Positions 47,407 through 60,049 of a DNA stretch of 64,000 nucleotides are shown here, in pieces; the stretch's first letter is position 1; each line of letters begins with the position of its first letter. The DNA is taken from contig LUCM01004404.1 in assembly GCA_008360955.1 (NCBI GenBank), positions 33,442 to 97,441 on the forward strand, in the 5' to 3' direction. Under the pieces are notes generated by a model. The model saw only the letters and a program-made list of their open reading frames with translations. It ran no database searches and was not told the DNA's origin. Source of the DNA: Fasciolopsis buskii (lineage: Eukaryota > Platyhelminthes > Trematoda > Plagiorchiida > Fasciolidae). The position numbers and the translations under genes are program-made.

Positions 47407-49270
47407 CAAAGGTGACGGATCTGCAGCGATAGGACGGGCTTAGTGATGGGCTAACTGGGGAAGGCAGTGCATCAGTCGGAACCACTGCACCGTCTCTTAG
47501 AAGTGGTGAAGATAAGCTGCCTGGACCTAACCCTGTGGTAATTTTAGTGATTCGACGAAACTTAAACGTTTCTTTTCTGGACAAAACAGTAACTGCTATA
47601 TCATCATTCTGTACAACTATGACTGTCTCGATAAGTAGAGGGATGCAGGTGCGATTACTACTGCAGACCTCTGGAACACATTTCGTATACACCTTTTTCT
47701 TCCAGCATAACAGTCGAGTACCTGTCCACAGGAGTCTAGTAAACGGCATCCGTCTTCAACCTGTATTACACTCGTGAATTGTCACGGATTTGTAACAATA
47801 ATCATCTAGTCCCTTCAGGGAATTTATTAACTGGGAACGGATACGACTATTTGAAATGAACAAGTTTTCGAGGGGAGAGCAAATATCAACGATGCCATTG
47901 TCAGTCTCTGTGGAAGGTCGGAAATAGCAAAAGTTCGAAATAGAAACAAGAAGATGCATGGTGAAGAGACTTTCAAGAACACAGTAAAGTTGTTGCGGTA
48001 AAAATAACTAGGATGAACTTGCATCCGATTTGTTCACCCGACTGAATGGAAAGCAGACCGACTGTATATATTGACTTCACTTCATTGGACGCGCGCAATT
48101 TCACGGAGACTAATTCAAGATAGTCGGTCGCGACTGCCCCTAAACGGGCGCTTCCTCAGGCGGGAGAAAAGCAGACAGTTGTCAGACAAAATTGACTCTC
48201 TAGTGGGATGAGTGCATGACTGAAATCACCCACCATAATGTGTCAATTAACCTTAACAATTGGAACAATAAATTCCAAAAAGGAATCGAAAAGTTAAGGT
48301 GTCATGTTGTAGGCTAAAATTGGCTATGTATGAGTTCGTTATGATTGTACCTTTATGATAAGAAAATCTGGGATGACACTAAATTACCAGGTCGTCAGGT
48401 CCATTTAGAGAACAAATAAGTGACATCAAACTTTCCAGACTAGAAACGGTTGCTGTCTGTCGATATATCACCTTTACTGTTCTTCTTGCCAGAAGCTTTG
48501 TCCTGTCTGCCTCTATAGCTTCAATATGGGAATGGACATCTTTACAAGGAAGCTTTATTTGAAAGCTCCCTGCCAGCCAACACGACTGTTTCGTCGGGAT
48601 GGAACAGAAGATACATGAAGTGTACCAGTGTCTGAGCCCAATCGATGATGGAAACTAGTAAGATGTATAAATAGCAATAATTTCGAATTAGTGCAAGGGC
48701 TGGTGGAGGCCACAATGCATGCAAATTTCCGCAAGAAATTCATTTGTGTGACGATGACACAGAATCATCATCACTGGATTTAAATGAATGAAATAGCAGG
48801 ACGGAACGCAATCGACCGCGTGAACCCGAATTATCGGAACACGTCAAAGTGGCTCTAAACGCAACCTATGCAACTGAAGGCAGCAGGAGGATCACGCAGG
48901 CCGGGTAGCACCTTCGTGTTTATCTATAACACATTCGTGTAAGTACCAACTAGACTCAAACATCGTCCTCGGAACAACTATGCGCCAATTACAATCGCGG
49001 GGTATTCGCTCTTCTCGTTCGCGAGTCACCACTAGTCTGAATGGCTGGTTATATGCGACAGCACTATCAAAGCCGTACAGTGTCACGTTGTTTATGTGAA
49101 CAGTAATCACAGGTCTGCGCAGCTGAGAGATGTGAAATTCCAGAAAGTGTTACATTTTTTCAAAATACACAATGGTTGTGATAGTAAACTGTATTATTTG
49201 GACGTGTAATTAGTGTAAGGAAGTCGGTCAGTCACAGTAACGGACGCATACGAATCGCCAGTAGACACCC
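47407..49270. other. Anonymous sequence
   Basis: A 117-codon minus-strand frame at 47396-47749 starts inside the SINE and has no motif. No other structure was recognised. Confidence 0.35.
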
Positions 49271-49410
49271 AGTTGGCTGTGGAATACATTCCGTCCAATA
49301 GCCTTCGCGGAATGTTTAGATTTTACGAGGGCTTGTGGTGGTGGTTCTCATTGCTTGCTTGTCGATGCGGGTCAACGCGAAGCTGTACCGGACTGCGTCA
49401 CGTGACTCAC
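49271..49410 (+). repeat. Unclassified dispersed repeat, copy 1
   Basis: Similar to 54195-54323 in the same orientation, with shared blocks 'aatag/taatggccttcg', 'cgaagctgtaccgga' and 'gcgtcacgtgac/gcatcatgtgac'. Translation keeps the similarity: 'VEYIPSNSLRGMF' here against 'VEYIRSNGLRCMF', and 'RSCTGLRHVT' against 'RSCTGMHHVT'. It may be a fragment of a coding mobile element I do not recognise. Confidence 0.6.
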
Positions 49411-52400
49411 GCAAACTCATCACACAAATGCAGTGCACCAAATAATGTTAACCCCGTTGTTTTCTCGCAGCCCCTTTGGAACCGATTAGTTCAGTACAAT
49501 ACTATTTAATTTATGGATTAAACCTTTTTTTATAATTGTACTGAACAATCACACAAACGTGAAAGACAACGAAATCAAACTGAATGATTCCAGGCAGTGT
49601 TTTCGGACAGGTGTCCAATGCTGTTATCCTCAGATTGAACTAGCGGTGAAAAATGGTAAAATTGGTACGAAATGCTGCTACCTTTGACCCGAATGGTTAG
49701 TTATCCAGTCGTATGATATTGGGATGTACTTACGTTACGCGTCTGCATGAGTGAAGATTATGGGATTCGATTATAAATGATAATCTAATACTTGCCAACA
49801 GAGGACAATGGATGGAGGTCTAAAGCTACTTAAACTAAGATAACGAGAGACATCCATCGGTTTATCAAATCTCACCATTTTAAGTCAACTGATCTAGGGG
49901 AAATTGTGTAGAAACCGGGTAGGTTACTGGCATCCCTACAGCGCACCACGTCAAAAATGCTCTTAGAAGTGAGCTATGAGTGGGAGATTCCGCACGCTTC
50001 GAATTTGTCTATCTGGACATGCACAAATGCACTTACTTTTGACGCTATGTGCCGTTTTGCGAACAGAAATCATGAAAAATCAACATAACTCCTGATTATT
50101 CAGTTGAACTCACCAAGCGCTCACCAAAGTGAAGGTCACCTGACTTGTATCTACCAGGGCAGTTGAGCTATCAAACTGCCAAGTATGTTGACCTTTCACG
50201 ACTGAAACGAAACAACTGGAACTTGCGTACACGAATCTGATTTTCAATCTTCTCACGCTGGCTGGTGCAAGACTCATTTTCTCAGGATATAAACTATCGT
50301 ATTTGTCACACGCAGCTGAAAAACGGTAACTGGACTCGTTTTAACATACTAACTCTACCTTGTCACTTGACGTTTGGTTCAACAAGAATACTGTCTGAAG
50401 ATGAAACGACTGAATCGCATGCAATAGCAGACATTGAGCGGGTGCTTTCTCACCATTACCTGAACTTTGGGTGCATTCGAATTCATCGTACCTCGCACGC
50501 CCGTACTCCCATTTTAGGGAGAATCTCGATTCATAAGTCCGTGAATTATCGTGAAGAGCTCAGTTCAGTTTAGCACAATCCCCTGATCAAGTGGAAATTG
50601 CGGTAATCTGACCAAATCCTGGATCTCTCAGGTTTTTCGGGTTTGCACAGGTTTGCGCAACTCTGAGTGAACCGTGGATGATCGAATCCGCGTGCTGCAA
50701 ACAAGCAAAACCAGTGTTTGTGCATATTTACTTCATACTCCAATTTCAGTCCATTTCTGTTGTCCTAGTACCAATCTAAAAGTGCATATGAATAGGGAAA
50801 ACGATAAAGGAGAGAGCAACCAGCCAAGTTAACATAAGGCTAGGATACCCGAACAAATAACTATTCAGCCTCGTCGAAACTGCACCGCATCTGCGACCCT
50901 TATCCCTACCGTACCATCCGATGAGCATTCACAAATTGCTTCATCCCCTCAACAACCAAGAAGGCACACCTTCATACTCTTGTTGAGCGGTATCCACGGG
51001 AAATTGCATTCGGATTGCTTTAGGTTGGGCTTTTCGAAGGAAAACAGTGGGACCCGGACATGTGAACCACAAAATCCGCATTTTCATTATTACGTTATTT
51101 TCAGAGGGAGGGAAGGAGGGTTAGAAGATTACCTCGAGAAAGAAACAGGGCCGTGAAGAGAATCATCCCGGCCATAACTAAGGTGTTTCTATTGGTTATT
51201 TGACAGTAACTCATGAGCCTTAGATCATGTTTTTTTCAGTGCTTCACTGACTGCCAGCTTACTAAGCGGCGCAACAAGGCTCAAAATTTATTAATACGCA
51301 TCTGCTTTCCTGAGGACGCATTCAATTACTGTTAGAAGTATAGCAGCCATTAGGGTCATAGTTAAAAGAGAAAACGCCCAAAAACGCAGTGGGACAACTT
51401 GTCTCATGCAGATGATACTAGCGGTCTTGAATTGTGATTCCTTCAGGTGCTTTCACTAAACAACCTCAACGTTCCACTGGTGGACTGTTAAACGTCCATG
51501 TGGTTGTTAGTATCGATTTGAATGTTCGGGTTTTATAGCAGACTTATTAGACCATCTATGGATCGGTGGATTAGAAGTTGGTCCAATAGATGCACAACTG
51601 AAATTTGCTCACGTCTTCTGTGGTGAGCCACGGCGCGAAATCAGTTCGTTCGTATTTCACCTTGGGTCGGATACGTTCCATTAGTTGGATAGTCAATCAT
51701 TTGTGATATCGGTAAGCACATCTAACAGGGCCATTTTGTTCTGCTATCCAATAAACAGTTGTGCACTAAAGATCAAAGAGCGTGAATGGAAACAAAAAAA
51801 TTCCAAAAGCGGAGACCAAAAACCACAAATTAAGGCTAACTAACCACGAATGAGTACTGTCATATGGACCAAGGATGTCTCAAATGTACGCAGGTGAGGG
51901 GAAGTGAATGAAAGTCCTCACTATTCTACTCGTCGCTAAGCATTTTAATTGTAATTGAGGAATTTTCCAATCTCTAAAAGGTTGACAGTTCTTTATGGGG
52001 CGGGCGCTTTTGTTTCGTTGATTGGAGTACGTGGGGACAGGTTTACCCGAATACTCATATGCTACAATTAGGTTCACAGAAAGGCTGAATGTGGAAGTGA
52101 CTGACTCGATTCGCAAGGCAAAAACTTTCGCAATGATCTGTAAAGTTGACGGCGATTTTCATGCGAGCCACGTTTTAGCACGATTGTCACTGACGTGTTT
52201 TAGGTTTTCGCTTTTACAACTCGGTCGATCCACAGATATTATTAATCATATGGTAACAACTCTCCAATAAGAGATCTCGGAGGAAAGCACTTTATTGCTG
52301 TTTCATCCGTTCTAGAGATTGTGGGCAGCGTATTTCCCGGTCGGTGCTGATCTAACGGTTACCGCCGTGGCGTTCGGACACAAAAGTCCACGATTCAACT

Positions 52401-52844
52401 GCTCCTACTACCGGTCGATTTTCCATTATGTAGACTACTAATTAGGGGCTCTGCATCTGAAACATCGCGCATTTGCCGTTTCATAAATGAAAAAAGGAGA
52501 AAGTAATATTGAAATCATGATTATTGTCATGGTTATTACGAAGATGGAAATGGAGGTGGTATGGCCGTCGTAATTGTGGATCTCATCGTAATACCAGTAA
52601 AAATAGGAGCAACAGTTGCCATGATTGTTCCTTTTGCTTTTCCTTTTGTTATGGCCACGATAAGTACCGAAATTTTACAATTACCTTCTCACCCAATACC
52701 ACCCTTTGAAATCTTGCTCTTTCATTTCTTGAGGTAGCTCGAAGAAACAAGGGTCAGAACTTTACTAAATTGAGAGCTCATTTTGATTGATCAATCAGTA
52801 ACATTTCCGAGTCAAATTGTGATGAAACTAATGCTCCGTAACCC
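49411..52844. other. Anonymous sequence
   Basis: The plus frame at 50265-50573 (102 codons) and frames at 51880-52270 show no motif. No repeats or tRNA-like boxes were recognised. Confidence 0.4.
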
Positions 52845-52990
52845 AGCTGGTAGTGCCCATGCCATACATACACTTGTGTGGGCTACGTCCATGTGTGGAT
52901 TCGAATCTCACCGAGGTCGAACAGTTTTCACGATTCCATCAGTCCAACAAATGTAGCCATCTCTGGAATTGCTTTCTGTTCGCCTTTTCA
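52845..52990 (+). mobile_element. Possible tRNA-derived SINE of a third family
   Basis: 'acccagctggtagtgcccat' resembles an A-box region, and 'gtggattcgaatctcacc' about 45 bases later a B box. A non-tRNA body follows. No second copy was found in this window, so the assignment rests on the two boxes only. Confidence 0.45.
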
Positions 52991-53228
52991 CGCATAACAA
53001 ATGAAACACTTGTAAACTAGTTTTTTTCTCTAGAGTAACAAACTAATGTTTACCATCCTCTGGGCAGTTTCATTGTTAGGTTGATCCGATTTTGCCATTA
53101 TGGCAACCTGTAGCGCATTCGCAGTGTAGATGACTCTCGTTTCCGCAAACGCCATATATTACTTTCAGTCAGATTCAAGTCAGAGCTCTTAGACAGGTGA
53201 ACCGCGTCTGTCCAAGTTATATTGCACT
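52991..53228. other. Anonymous sequence
   Basis: No structure recognised. It lies between a possible SINE and a GC-richer open frame. Confidence 0.35.
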
Positions 53229-53771
53229 TTATTGTTTTATGATTATATTCATTCTTATCTGATTTCTAACCGTGCCACATAGAATATGGCACAGTCTAGA
53301 GGATAGGGTAGAAGAAGTGAAAGCGGAAAGGAAAAGGCACCAGGGAACTTTTTTGTTTGTTGGCTTGTTTACTGTTTGTTTTGTTGTTGGAAAGAGAAGG
53401 AAGGCAGGAAAACGGACGAGCTTGGGGGGTGTTGTGCAAGCAACAGAGGGTATACAATTCGATTTCGTAAACAGTTTGGCGACTTGGAAATGCGATCTAT
53501 GGTTCTTTTGTGTACTCAATACCGACCGGTTCTCTAGGGCAAACCAGCGGTTTTTTTCTGGGCAGCGGCATCCCAACCCTTCAGCTATCTGAAGGTTAAT
53601 GGGCGAGGTGACCGGACGAACAGCGGGATCCTTAAACCAGATGGCTGAGTAATCGATTCGTGCACCCGTCGGCTGAGGCCAGATTTCCCGGGTGCTCAGT
53701 ACACCCGCGGCCACGGCAACCGGTGAGCCTACTGCCATCTGCTTCGGATGCTCGCTTTGGCTGGTTTCCAA
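53229..53771 (-). CDS. Unidentified 180-codon open frame
   Basis: The longest uninterrupted plausible frame in the window apart from the composite translation at 63049-63723. It begins at a TTG near 53771, so the true start is unknown and it may extend upstream or be an exon. The first 90 codons are GC-richer than the surroundings and encode 'VGSPVAVAAGVLSTREIW' and 'CRCPEKNRWFALENRS'. No domain is recognised. A 106-codon frame on the opposite strand overlaps it, and its A/G-rich part could be low-complexity sequence. It could be a mobile-element ORF or chance. Confidence 0.25.
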   Translation of the reverse strand: METSQSEHPKQMAVGSPVAVAAGVLSTREIWPQPTGARIDYSAIWFKDPAVRPVTSPINLQIAEGLGCRCPEKNRWFALENRSVLSTQKNHRSHFQVAKLFTKSNCIPSVACTTPPKLVRFPAFLLFPTTKQTVNKPTNKKVPWCLFLSAFTSSTLSSRLCHILCGTVRNQIRMNIIIKQ

Positions 53772-54194
53772 TTAGGATTTAGCTATAGCCTATCAAACTG
53801 ACTACCAAGGACCAATCAGTTCGTGAACAGCTCAAGGCATGCATCTTCATCCTTTCAATTTAATAAGAACGCTTGTGTCACAATAAGACTGTGTGTAGGA
53901 CTTCGTTAGTAGACGCCAAGTGAGACGTATGACAGTTTGGAACCAATTCGATAGGCTATCAAGACGAGCAGTCATCTCACAGTCAGAAACACCCTAGTAT
54001 TCGTAATTGAAGTCGTGATACGGAATTCATTCGCTAGCAGTAACACACGGATACGGATTACTGGTATGTGCTGGGTTGACTCCGACCGAAAATATCCAGC
54101 TGAAGACAGTGAGAATCTTGTAGCAGCTAGGAAACACGTTTAAAGTTTCGCAACAAATTATGCGTCTATATAAATATTTGGGAGAATCTCGACT
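53772..54194. other. Anonymous sequence
   Basis: No coding block. The stretch at 54038-54080 (cagtaacacacggatacg...) weakly resembles 49237-49260 upstream of the other copy of the dispersed repeat, so the repeat may be longer than annotated, with an insertion in one copy. Confidence 0.35.
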
Positions 54195-54323
54195 AGTTGA
54201 ATATATTCGGTCTAATGGCCTTCGATGCATGTTTGAACTTCCTAATCCCCTTTGGACACAGTTATCATTGGCTGGTAGTCCACGGAGGTTGAAGCGAAGC
54301 TGTACCGGAATGCATCATGTGAC
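54195..54323 (+). repeat. Unclassified dispersed repeat, copy 2
   Basis: Partner of 49271-49410. In translation 'LVEYIRSNGLRCMFE' and 'LWTQLSLAGSPRRLKRSCTG' are open, so this copy may be closer to the ancestral reading frame. No family is known to me. Confidence 0.6.
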
Positions 54324-56879
54324 GTGGGCCTAGACTTACCATAGGTACCCTTTTCCCATCATACTTTTGCGTACATAGAGTATCAGCATTTTCGGGAATT
54401 GTCAGACTGAAATTCCCGGAGTCAGAAAACTCGTCACAGTATCTAACTGAAATGAGCTTTTGAAATTCTCTTTAAGGATTCGTAGATGAATTTTACGACT
54501 GAAAGGTGTTCACAGCTGGACAAGCCACTAAAAACTACTCATCTGGCTTATTGTTCCATTTCCTTTTTTAACTCAGCAACAGTACAGCAAGTCATTACAA
54601 TTGCTTAAAGTTTCACATACATGAAACCAACCTATTCTCATAAGTTTCTCCCGTAGAAGCATTTTCCGTCTATTGTAGTCACGTTTCTCACATACCCAAT
54701 GACCCACCCTGGGTAATTCGATCATTTGTATTCCGGATGTGTGGTTTTTCCCGCCAAGTGTTCTGTCACTCGCACTTCCAAATCGATTTACAAGTTATGT
54801 TGTTACTTTGAACGACAAAGTTCTCAAATCCTCTCTGTTGGTCTTTTCTGCTCATTTATTTGAATGTGGCGGAAATTTTGTTCACTGGAATTTGTTGGGA
54901 CCGAGGACGTACAACGTGTCAACATTGTTTCAGCTTGGAGCAAATCTTACTAGGATGTAATAAGAAACAAGTTCGTCAGTCAGTTGATTCACAGCTCCAA
55001 TTGGAATGTGAGTAGAAATATACCCGCCATATCGTTGGGTCATTGGTGAGGAATGTATCTGCTACAAAGCGAACAAATTACAAGATATCGTTCTGATTGA
55101 GCGAGAGCAATCGGAAATTGGAACCATTCACAGCCTGGTCACCCGCATGCTGGATCGGTGTGTAACGGTTCGGGATGATATCGTCGACCGACGTATTTAT
55201 CGCGCCGCAAATAGATATCTACAAGGAAGGCGGAGTTTTGCGCTACCAATGGCCTATCAGTAATCCGCCCAATACGAACCTCAAAAGCAAGTTTAACCAT
55301 TCCCACGCTAACTTACACCAGCCTTAGTATCCAGGTTCATAAGGAATGAGGAAAAAGCAGACGTGAACCAAGAGCATTTCGTATGCACTATTGTCCAGTC
55401 AGGCATTGGCGTTGATGAAAAATAGTACTTAGACGTCAACTACGTTCCTCACTCTTCCGCCGGTAAACACGTAGTCCACCATAGCAGCACCTTTCGGTAC
55501 GCGGGAATCTCCTCAACTTCCATCTTATTCGTTTAATTAGGGCATGTAAATTTAATGGACACATCTGGTAGTTTCCAACTCACTATTGCGTTCTGATATG
55601 ATGAACCACACTCGTCACACAATGGGGATCCATACAATCGACACACAAGTAAACATACACGTGGGATAAATACGCACGCTTCCGTGGACGATGATCGATC
55701 TCTGATCTTGGTCTAAACTCCTAACCGTCCTTTGACCTTGACATTCCTCGATTATTACATATGGTTCAAACTGCCTTGTCTTTAGCCTCAGATTCCATCC
55801 GCCCCCCCCCCCAATAAAAATGCCACTTTCCCCGGGTGCATCCCCTGTGGGCGTGTTGAGTATGAATGTACTTTTTGTACTTTCTTGCATCATTTTATTG
55901 GAAATCAGATGATTTTACATAAGTCTGCTGAAAATGTCAATGGCTTGACAATTGTCTGAATGACCTTTACGTTAAAATGTGTAATTATTCATCCACCTGG
56001 GATATCTCGTTACCTTGCCCGAAGCCAAATAGGAGAGCATTCACGGAAAATTTTTCAATATTATGCACTGCGTTCCACGCTTCTTAAGAAATTCCAAACT
56101 AAGAAAGCTATTCGTCTATTATGGTTACCAGGCATGTCAGAACTGAAAGCCAAACAGGCCCAGAACTGGTGTGGCCGAATTTTCGTCTGTTGTTCTATGG
56201 TGAAAACTCAACTTTGCGAGAAGCGATTTGGTTTATTCTCGCAATTGTGTCATCTAGCATTTCGAACAACCTGCAATTCACAAAACGAATGAGTTAGTTG
56301 ACCAATTTAAGACCCACATATTCCGTCGTGGAGTTCACTTTCTCAAACCAATAAAATCAAAGCACACTCCCAGCCCAAATGCAGTTCAGCTGTTTTCTGA
56401 ACACATGTGAAGTCGATATGGTATGGTGTGGTGACAGTTTTCGGCCTCACACCAGCCAGTAAGAACGAACAAGCCAAAGTAATGGAAAAAATGCTCAAAT
56501 GGAACCAATAACACTGGTGAGAAGATAATCAGCGAAAGTGAATACACCAGTTTGCTTCTGAATACAAAAGCTACTTTACAATAAACTATGACTATTACTA
56601 GGTCTGATTAATTTTTCCATTACACTGGTACAGTCATGCCAGTGTTTCTAATTAGAAAAGCTTCCCCGTCATTGAATATCTACTAATTATGGATCAGTAG
56701 CACCGGAGTGCAACAGAGTAAACACAAATGTTCGGACATCGCATGAAACAAACTGGAAAATCACTCGTGAGTCCAGGCACGTGACCCGCTAATCCAGTGT
56801 GATTATTCACAATAGCTGAAGGCATGGCACCAAATATGTATTTAATCTAGTACACATTATAGCTGTCAAAAACAGACCG
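54324..56879. other. Anonymous sequence; 11-base C run
   Basis: Eleven consecutive C at 55802-55812, a likely sequencing or indel hot spot. The plus frame at 55960-56292 (110 codons) has no motif. Confidence 0.4.
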
Positions 56880-57112
56880 ATTTGGCTCCGCTTGTCCCGT
56901 GGAGGTCTCGGATTCGATTCCCTGTCAGGGAGCAACTTGGCCAGTGATGGTCATGTGGTCAACACCCCCAGCTTTTCAACCTGAAGGTCGTAGGTTAGAA
57001 TCATCACACGATAGATCAACTTGTCCCTTTGGCAGCTCTTTACTGGACAGAGTTGCTTTCCTGAAAGTGACGTATACTGTTATTTCATTATTAAAGGGAG
57101 CAAAGGGTAGAA
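56880..57112 (+). mobile_element. Possible dimeric tRNA-like SINE
   Basis: Two B-box-like segments are present: 'ctcggattcgattccctg' at about 56907-56924, and 'cgtaggttagaatcatca' at about 56988-57005. Each is preceded by a short tRNA-like arm. The tail 'ttatttcattattaaagg' (about 57077-57095) resembles the 3' end of the second SINE family at 11380-11398. The structure suggests two tandem tRNA-related units sharing one tail. Single copy here, so boundaries are approximate. Confidence 0.45.
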
Positions 57113-58433
57113 AATAAGAAGAATGTCCGACAGATTCCAAACGCTACCCGTAGGCGTCTTAGCAACCAAAAAGCCTGTAGTTCCAATTATTACGACTCTC
57201 CAAATTAGGTTATATGTTATCGCGCTCCCCGTGTCCTATATCCTAATTCATTTGTCTTTACCTTTGTGAAATGAGACCGCTTCCTCTGCGTAGACATTTT
57301 GCGATCCGAGATCTCAATGTGTGATGAAAACGACTTTTCTCTTGTTATTCACACTTCACATCGGATCGAATATCGATCAGAATACCATAGGGTACATTCA
57401 ACGCATTCGGATGATTAAGAATAAATAGTGCGGTATATTTAGCAGAAAATCGAAGTTTTAATGATCTCAGATATGTTTCCGATAGAAGAGGTAGACGACA
57501 GCTTACCCACGAATTTACTAACAGCCAGTTCGAACTAAGTTTAACACATTCAGTCGACTTTCGGTAATGGATAAAAAACAGAAAACTTACGATCCTCTAA
57601 CAGTTAAACTGATCAACTTCAGTTTCAACCCATTCACGTAGTACACATACAGTTTCAAGTACAAGCTCATGCAAGTCTTGGTAGTGAAATTGCAATAAGA
57701 ACTATCTTGATTAATTTATTAGTGAGTTGTGTTCCTGGCATGCCGTGTGATTTCTTTCACATTCTTGTTACACTTTCCCGAAAATATTAGAGTCTAGTTG
57801 TGATTGGCCGACCAATCGTCTGCAATGAAAATGTCCGGTTTCTGAATGTCAAAGTATTATTTTCAGAATACACTTCCACAGTTGAAGATCCAAGCAATTC
57901 TGGAGTCCATACTTCAACTTCTTCCAGTCTTTTCTCGACTACTGCACATGAAGTTAAGGAACAGACGGTTGTGGCTTTGTCAGACCGAATTCCGATGCAA
58001 AATGACTAATTCATTAGCTTGCAGGATGATAAAACTGTCTGGAAGTGTTTTCTACAAAAGTATTTAAGATATCCTTATTTGACTAATTGACTGTCACACC
58101 AAGATGCACCAGAAAAAGGTCTGTCCAAAGTTAAGCGCGTTGAAAAAAATCAGGGTTGCTTCGTGTTAAAATGATTATAAATATTCGGCCTTACGGCATT
58201 GGCATATTGCAAAGGGATAAATGATTCGGATTTTTCATCAGAAATTCAGATTCCAGTTTGCCACGCCATGTGTGCACACCTGATGATTTATTGGAAAGTC
58301 CATCCGTGGTAGTCAAATTACGATGGACGCCGCGGATTTAAGTTCTTCAAGCAGATAACCAAAGACCGATCCGCAGATGAAATATTAGACTAGGGATCAG
58401 TGCAATCGCGTAGCAGAGCATTGTCTCTTCGAT
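57113..58433. other. Anonymous sequence
   Basis: No recognised gene or repeat. Two overlapping plus frames at 57800-58067 are open for about 70 codons without motifs. Confidence 0.4.
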
Positions 58434-58553
58434 CTTTTACAATCCTTGTTAGTGAAACAATGATATGCATCATCTTCGGGACTGAGGTTGCGAACAACGG
58501 GGCACTGCCAACTGGGGAAGTAGACCGACCTTGAGAGGATTCGAACATGCGCA
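58434..58553 (-). mobile_element. tRNA-derived SINE, second family, 5'-truncated
   Basis: The minus strand starts inside the B box ('gttcgaatcctctc' with changes) and continues through the family tail, the complement of 'aactggggaagtagaccg' and 'gttagtgaaacaatgatatg'. The tRNA-like 5' half is missing, as expected for 5' truncation during retrotransposition. Confidence 0.7.
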
Positions 58554-60039
58554 CTTAAATATAAATGAAGAAAAATTTAATTTTTTGACCGGAATTTCGT
58601 TGTGCTTATGATCGTACTGTCAACAGTCGCAACCACTGTAGACGTTAAAGCTACCGTACCGCGAACGCTGTAGCGGTAACACAGACGTTCTCCGTGGCCA
58701 TAATTAGTAGAATGTTTTGTCTCATTGCGAATAACCGCACCCAACCGGATATCTATAGTTTTGGGTCTGGGATTGTCAGTTCGTGGGTAGACAGTTTTAC
58801 TAACCTTGACTCACGTGGTAGCCACTTCAATAGCTAGTAAAGTTAAGCATTTGTCCTGTAAAAACCGACCGGCTTCCGAGGTACAACATTTTACTGTTCT
58901 ATTACAAGAACTGAAAGATGCTGCAAAGAAGCTGTAATGGACTTTTACTAATTGGTGAGAGTTTTTCGCTATACTGGTGCGATTATGCCGTGACTAGCTG
59001 CCCAGCGAGGCTGCGCCTTGATGTGGAGTCACCAATTGGGGGCTTCCGTGATCGAACGAGTTAAACGAGGCTGCATGCATCAAAAACAAAAATTCACCTA
59101 TGTCTGCCAGGTCATTGTGTGAACGCCTGACGAAGTATTCGGGTCAGATAGTCGACTTCGATCACCCTTGTCCATTGGTTCAGGAAGTTGGATAATACTC
59201 GCCTGGGGCGGGCTTGGCTGCAATCTAACAGGGGGTTTGCTTCTATACTCTGACACCATGTTTGTAAGGCAGAAAATGCGATGAGCCGTCTGTTCTAATT
59301 TGGTCGCAAATCCTCAATCGATTCTATTTGGCGGCCGGTACCTCCAATACCCACCAACTCTGATGAGAAAGACCAAGTCGAGTAGATGAAAGGTTCGTTT
59401 ATCGATCAAAACCAAATACCTTACATTAGTCTTCCACGAGCAACACTCACGGATTGATTATTCTGTCGGCTAATTCGGTCGCTGAGCATTCATCAACTTT
59501 CTCATGCAGAGTTTTCGCTCCACTTATCGATTGGCATGATCAGCACAAAATTGGCGCAGTTTTGTTGATCTCTGGTCCGAGTAGATATTATGACGAACCA
59601 ATACCCACCACCCTGACAGTTGGGGATTCATTTGAGCTGGCGACTAAATCGGAAAAAGTGAATGGGAGAATAATTGATCCAAGTAGATGACTTTCTACTC
59701 AGCTATTTCATGCTGCCTTGCAAGTAGGTTCATGGTAGAACGAAATACTTTGGCTGCGAACACTAATCGTTCTTCCGCTTAGCGACTGGACGCATCACTG
59801 TTCATGAGTTATGTCGACAAATAACTCTACACTGCACCGGTCGACGCACAGGATAACCAGGACAATGGTGTTCATTGTACTGAGCAGCGCACTTGCAGAC
59901 TGAACTGACCGAATCGGTGGGTAGTGATAAGTATGCTACTGCTCGGAGTTTCCACCTTTTATTCAGCCTGTTTTCCTTCACTGAGAGTCTTTCTTTTTCC
60001 CTTCATCCTACCCCTACCACTTCCACGATTGTCGTAGCG
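58554..60039. other. Anonymous; may include LINE 5' UTR
   Basis: This lies directly upstream of the plus-strand LINE coding region and may hold its 5' UTR, but I could not align it with the 5' UTR-like blocks at 27.9 or 36.5 kb. The 78-codon plus frame at 59454-59690 is not recognised. Confidence 0.35.
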
Positions 60040-60049
60040 CAAGCCTCGT

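Noticed and set aside
55802..55812. C homopolymer considered as an assembly gap mark
   Set aside because: Flanking sequence continues normally; a plain homopolymer is the simpler reading.
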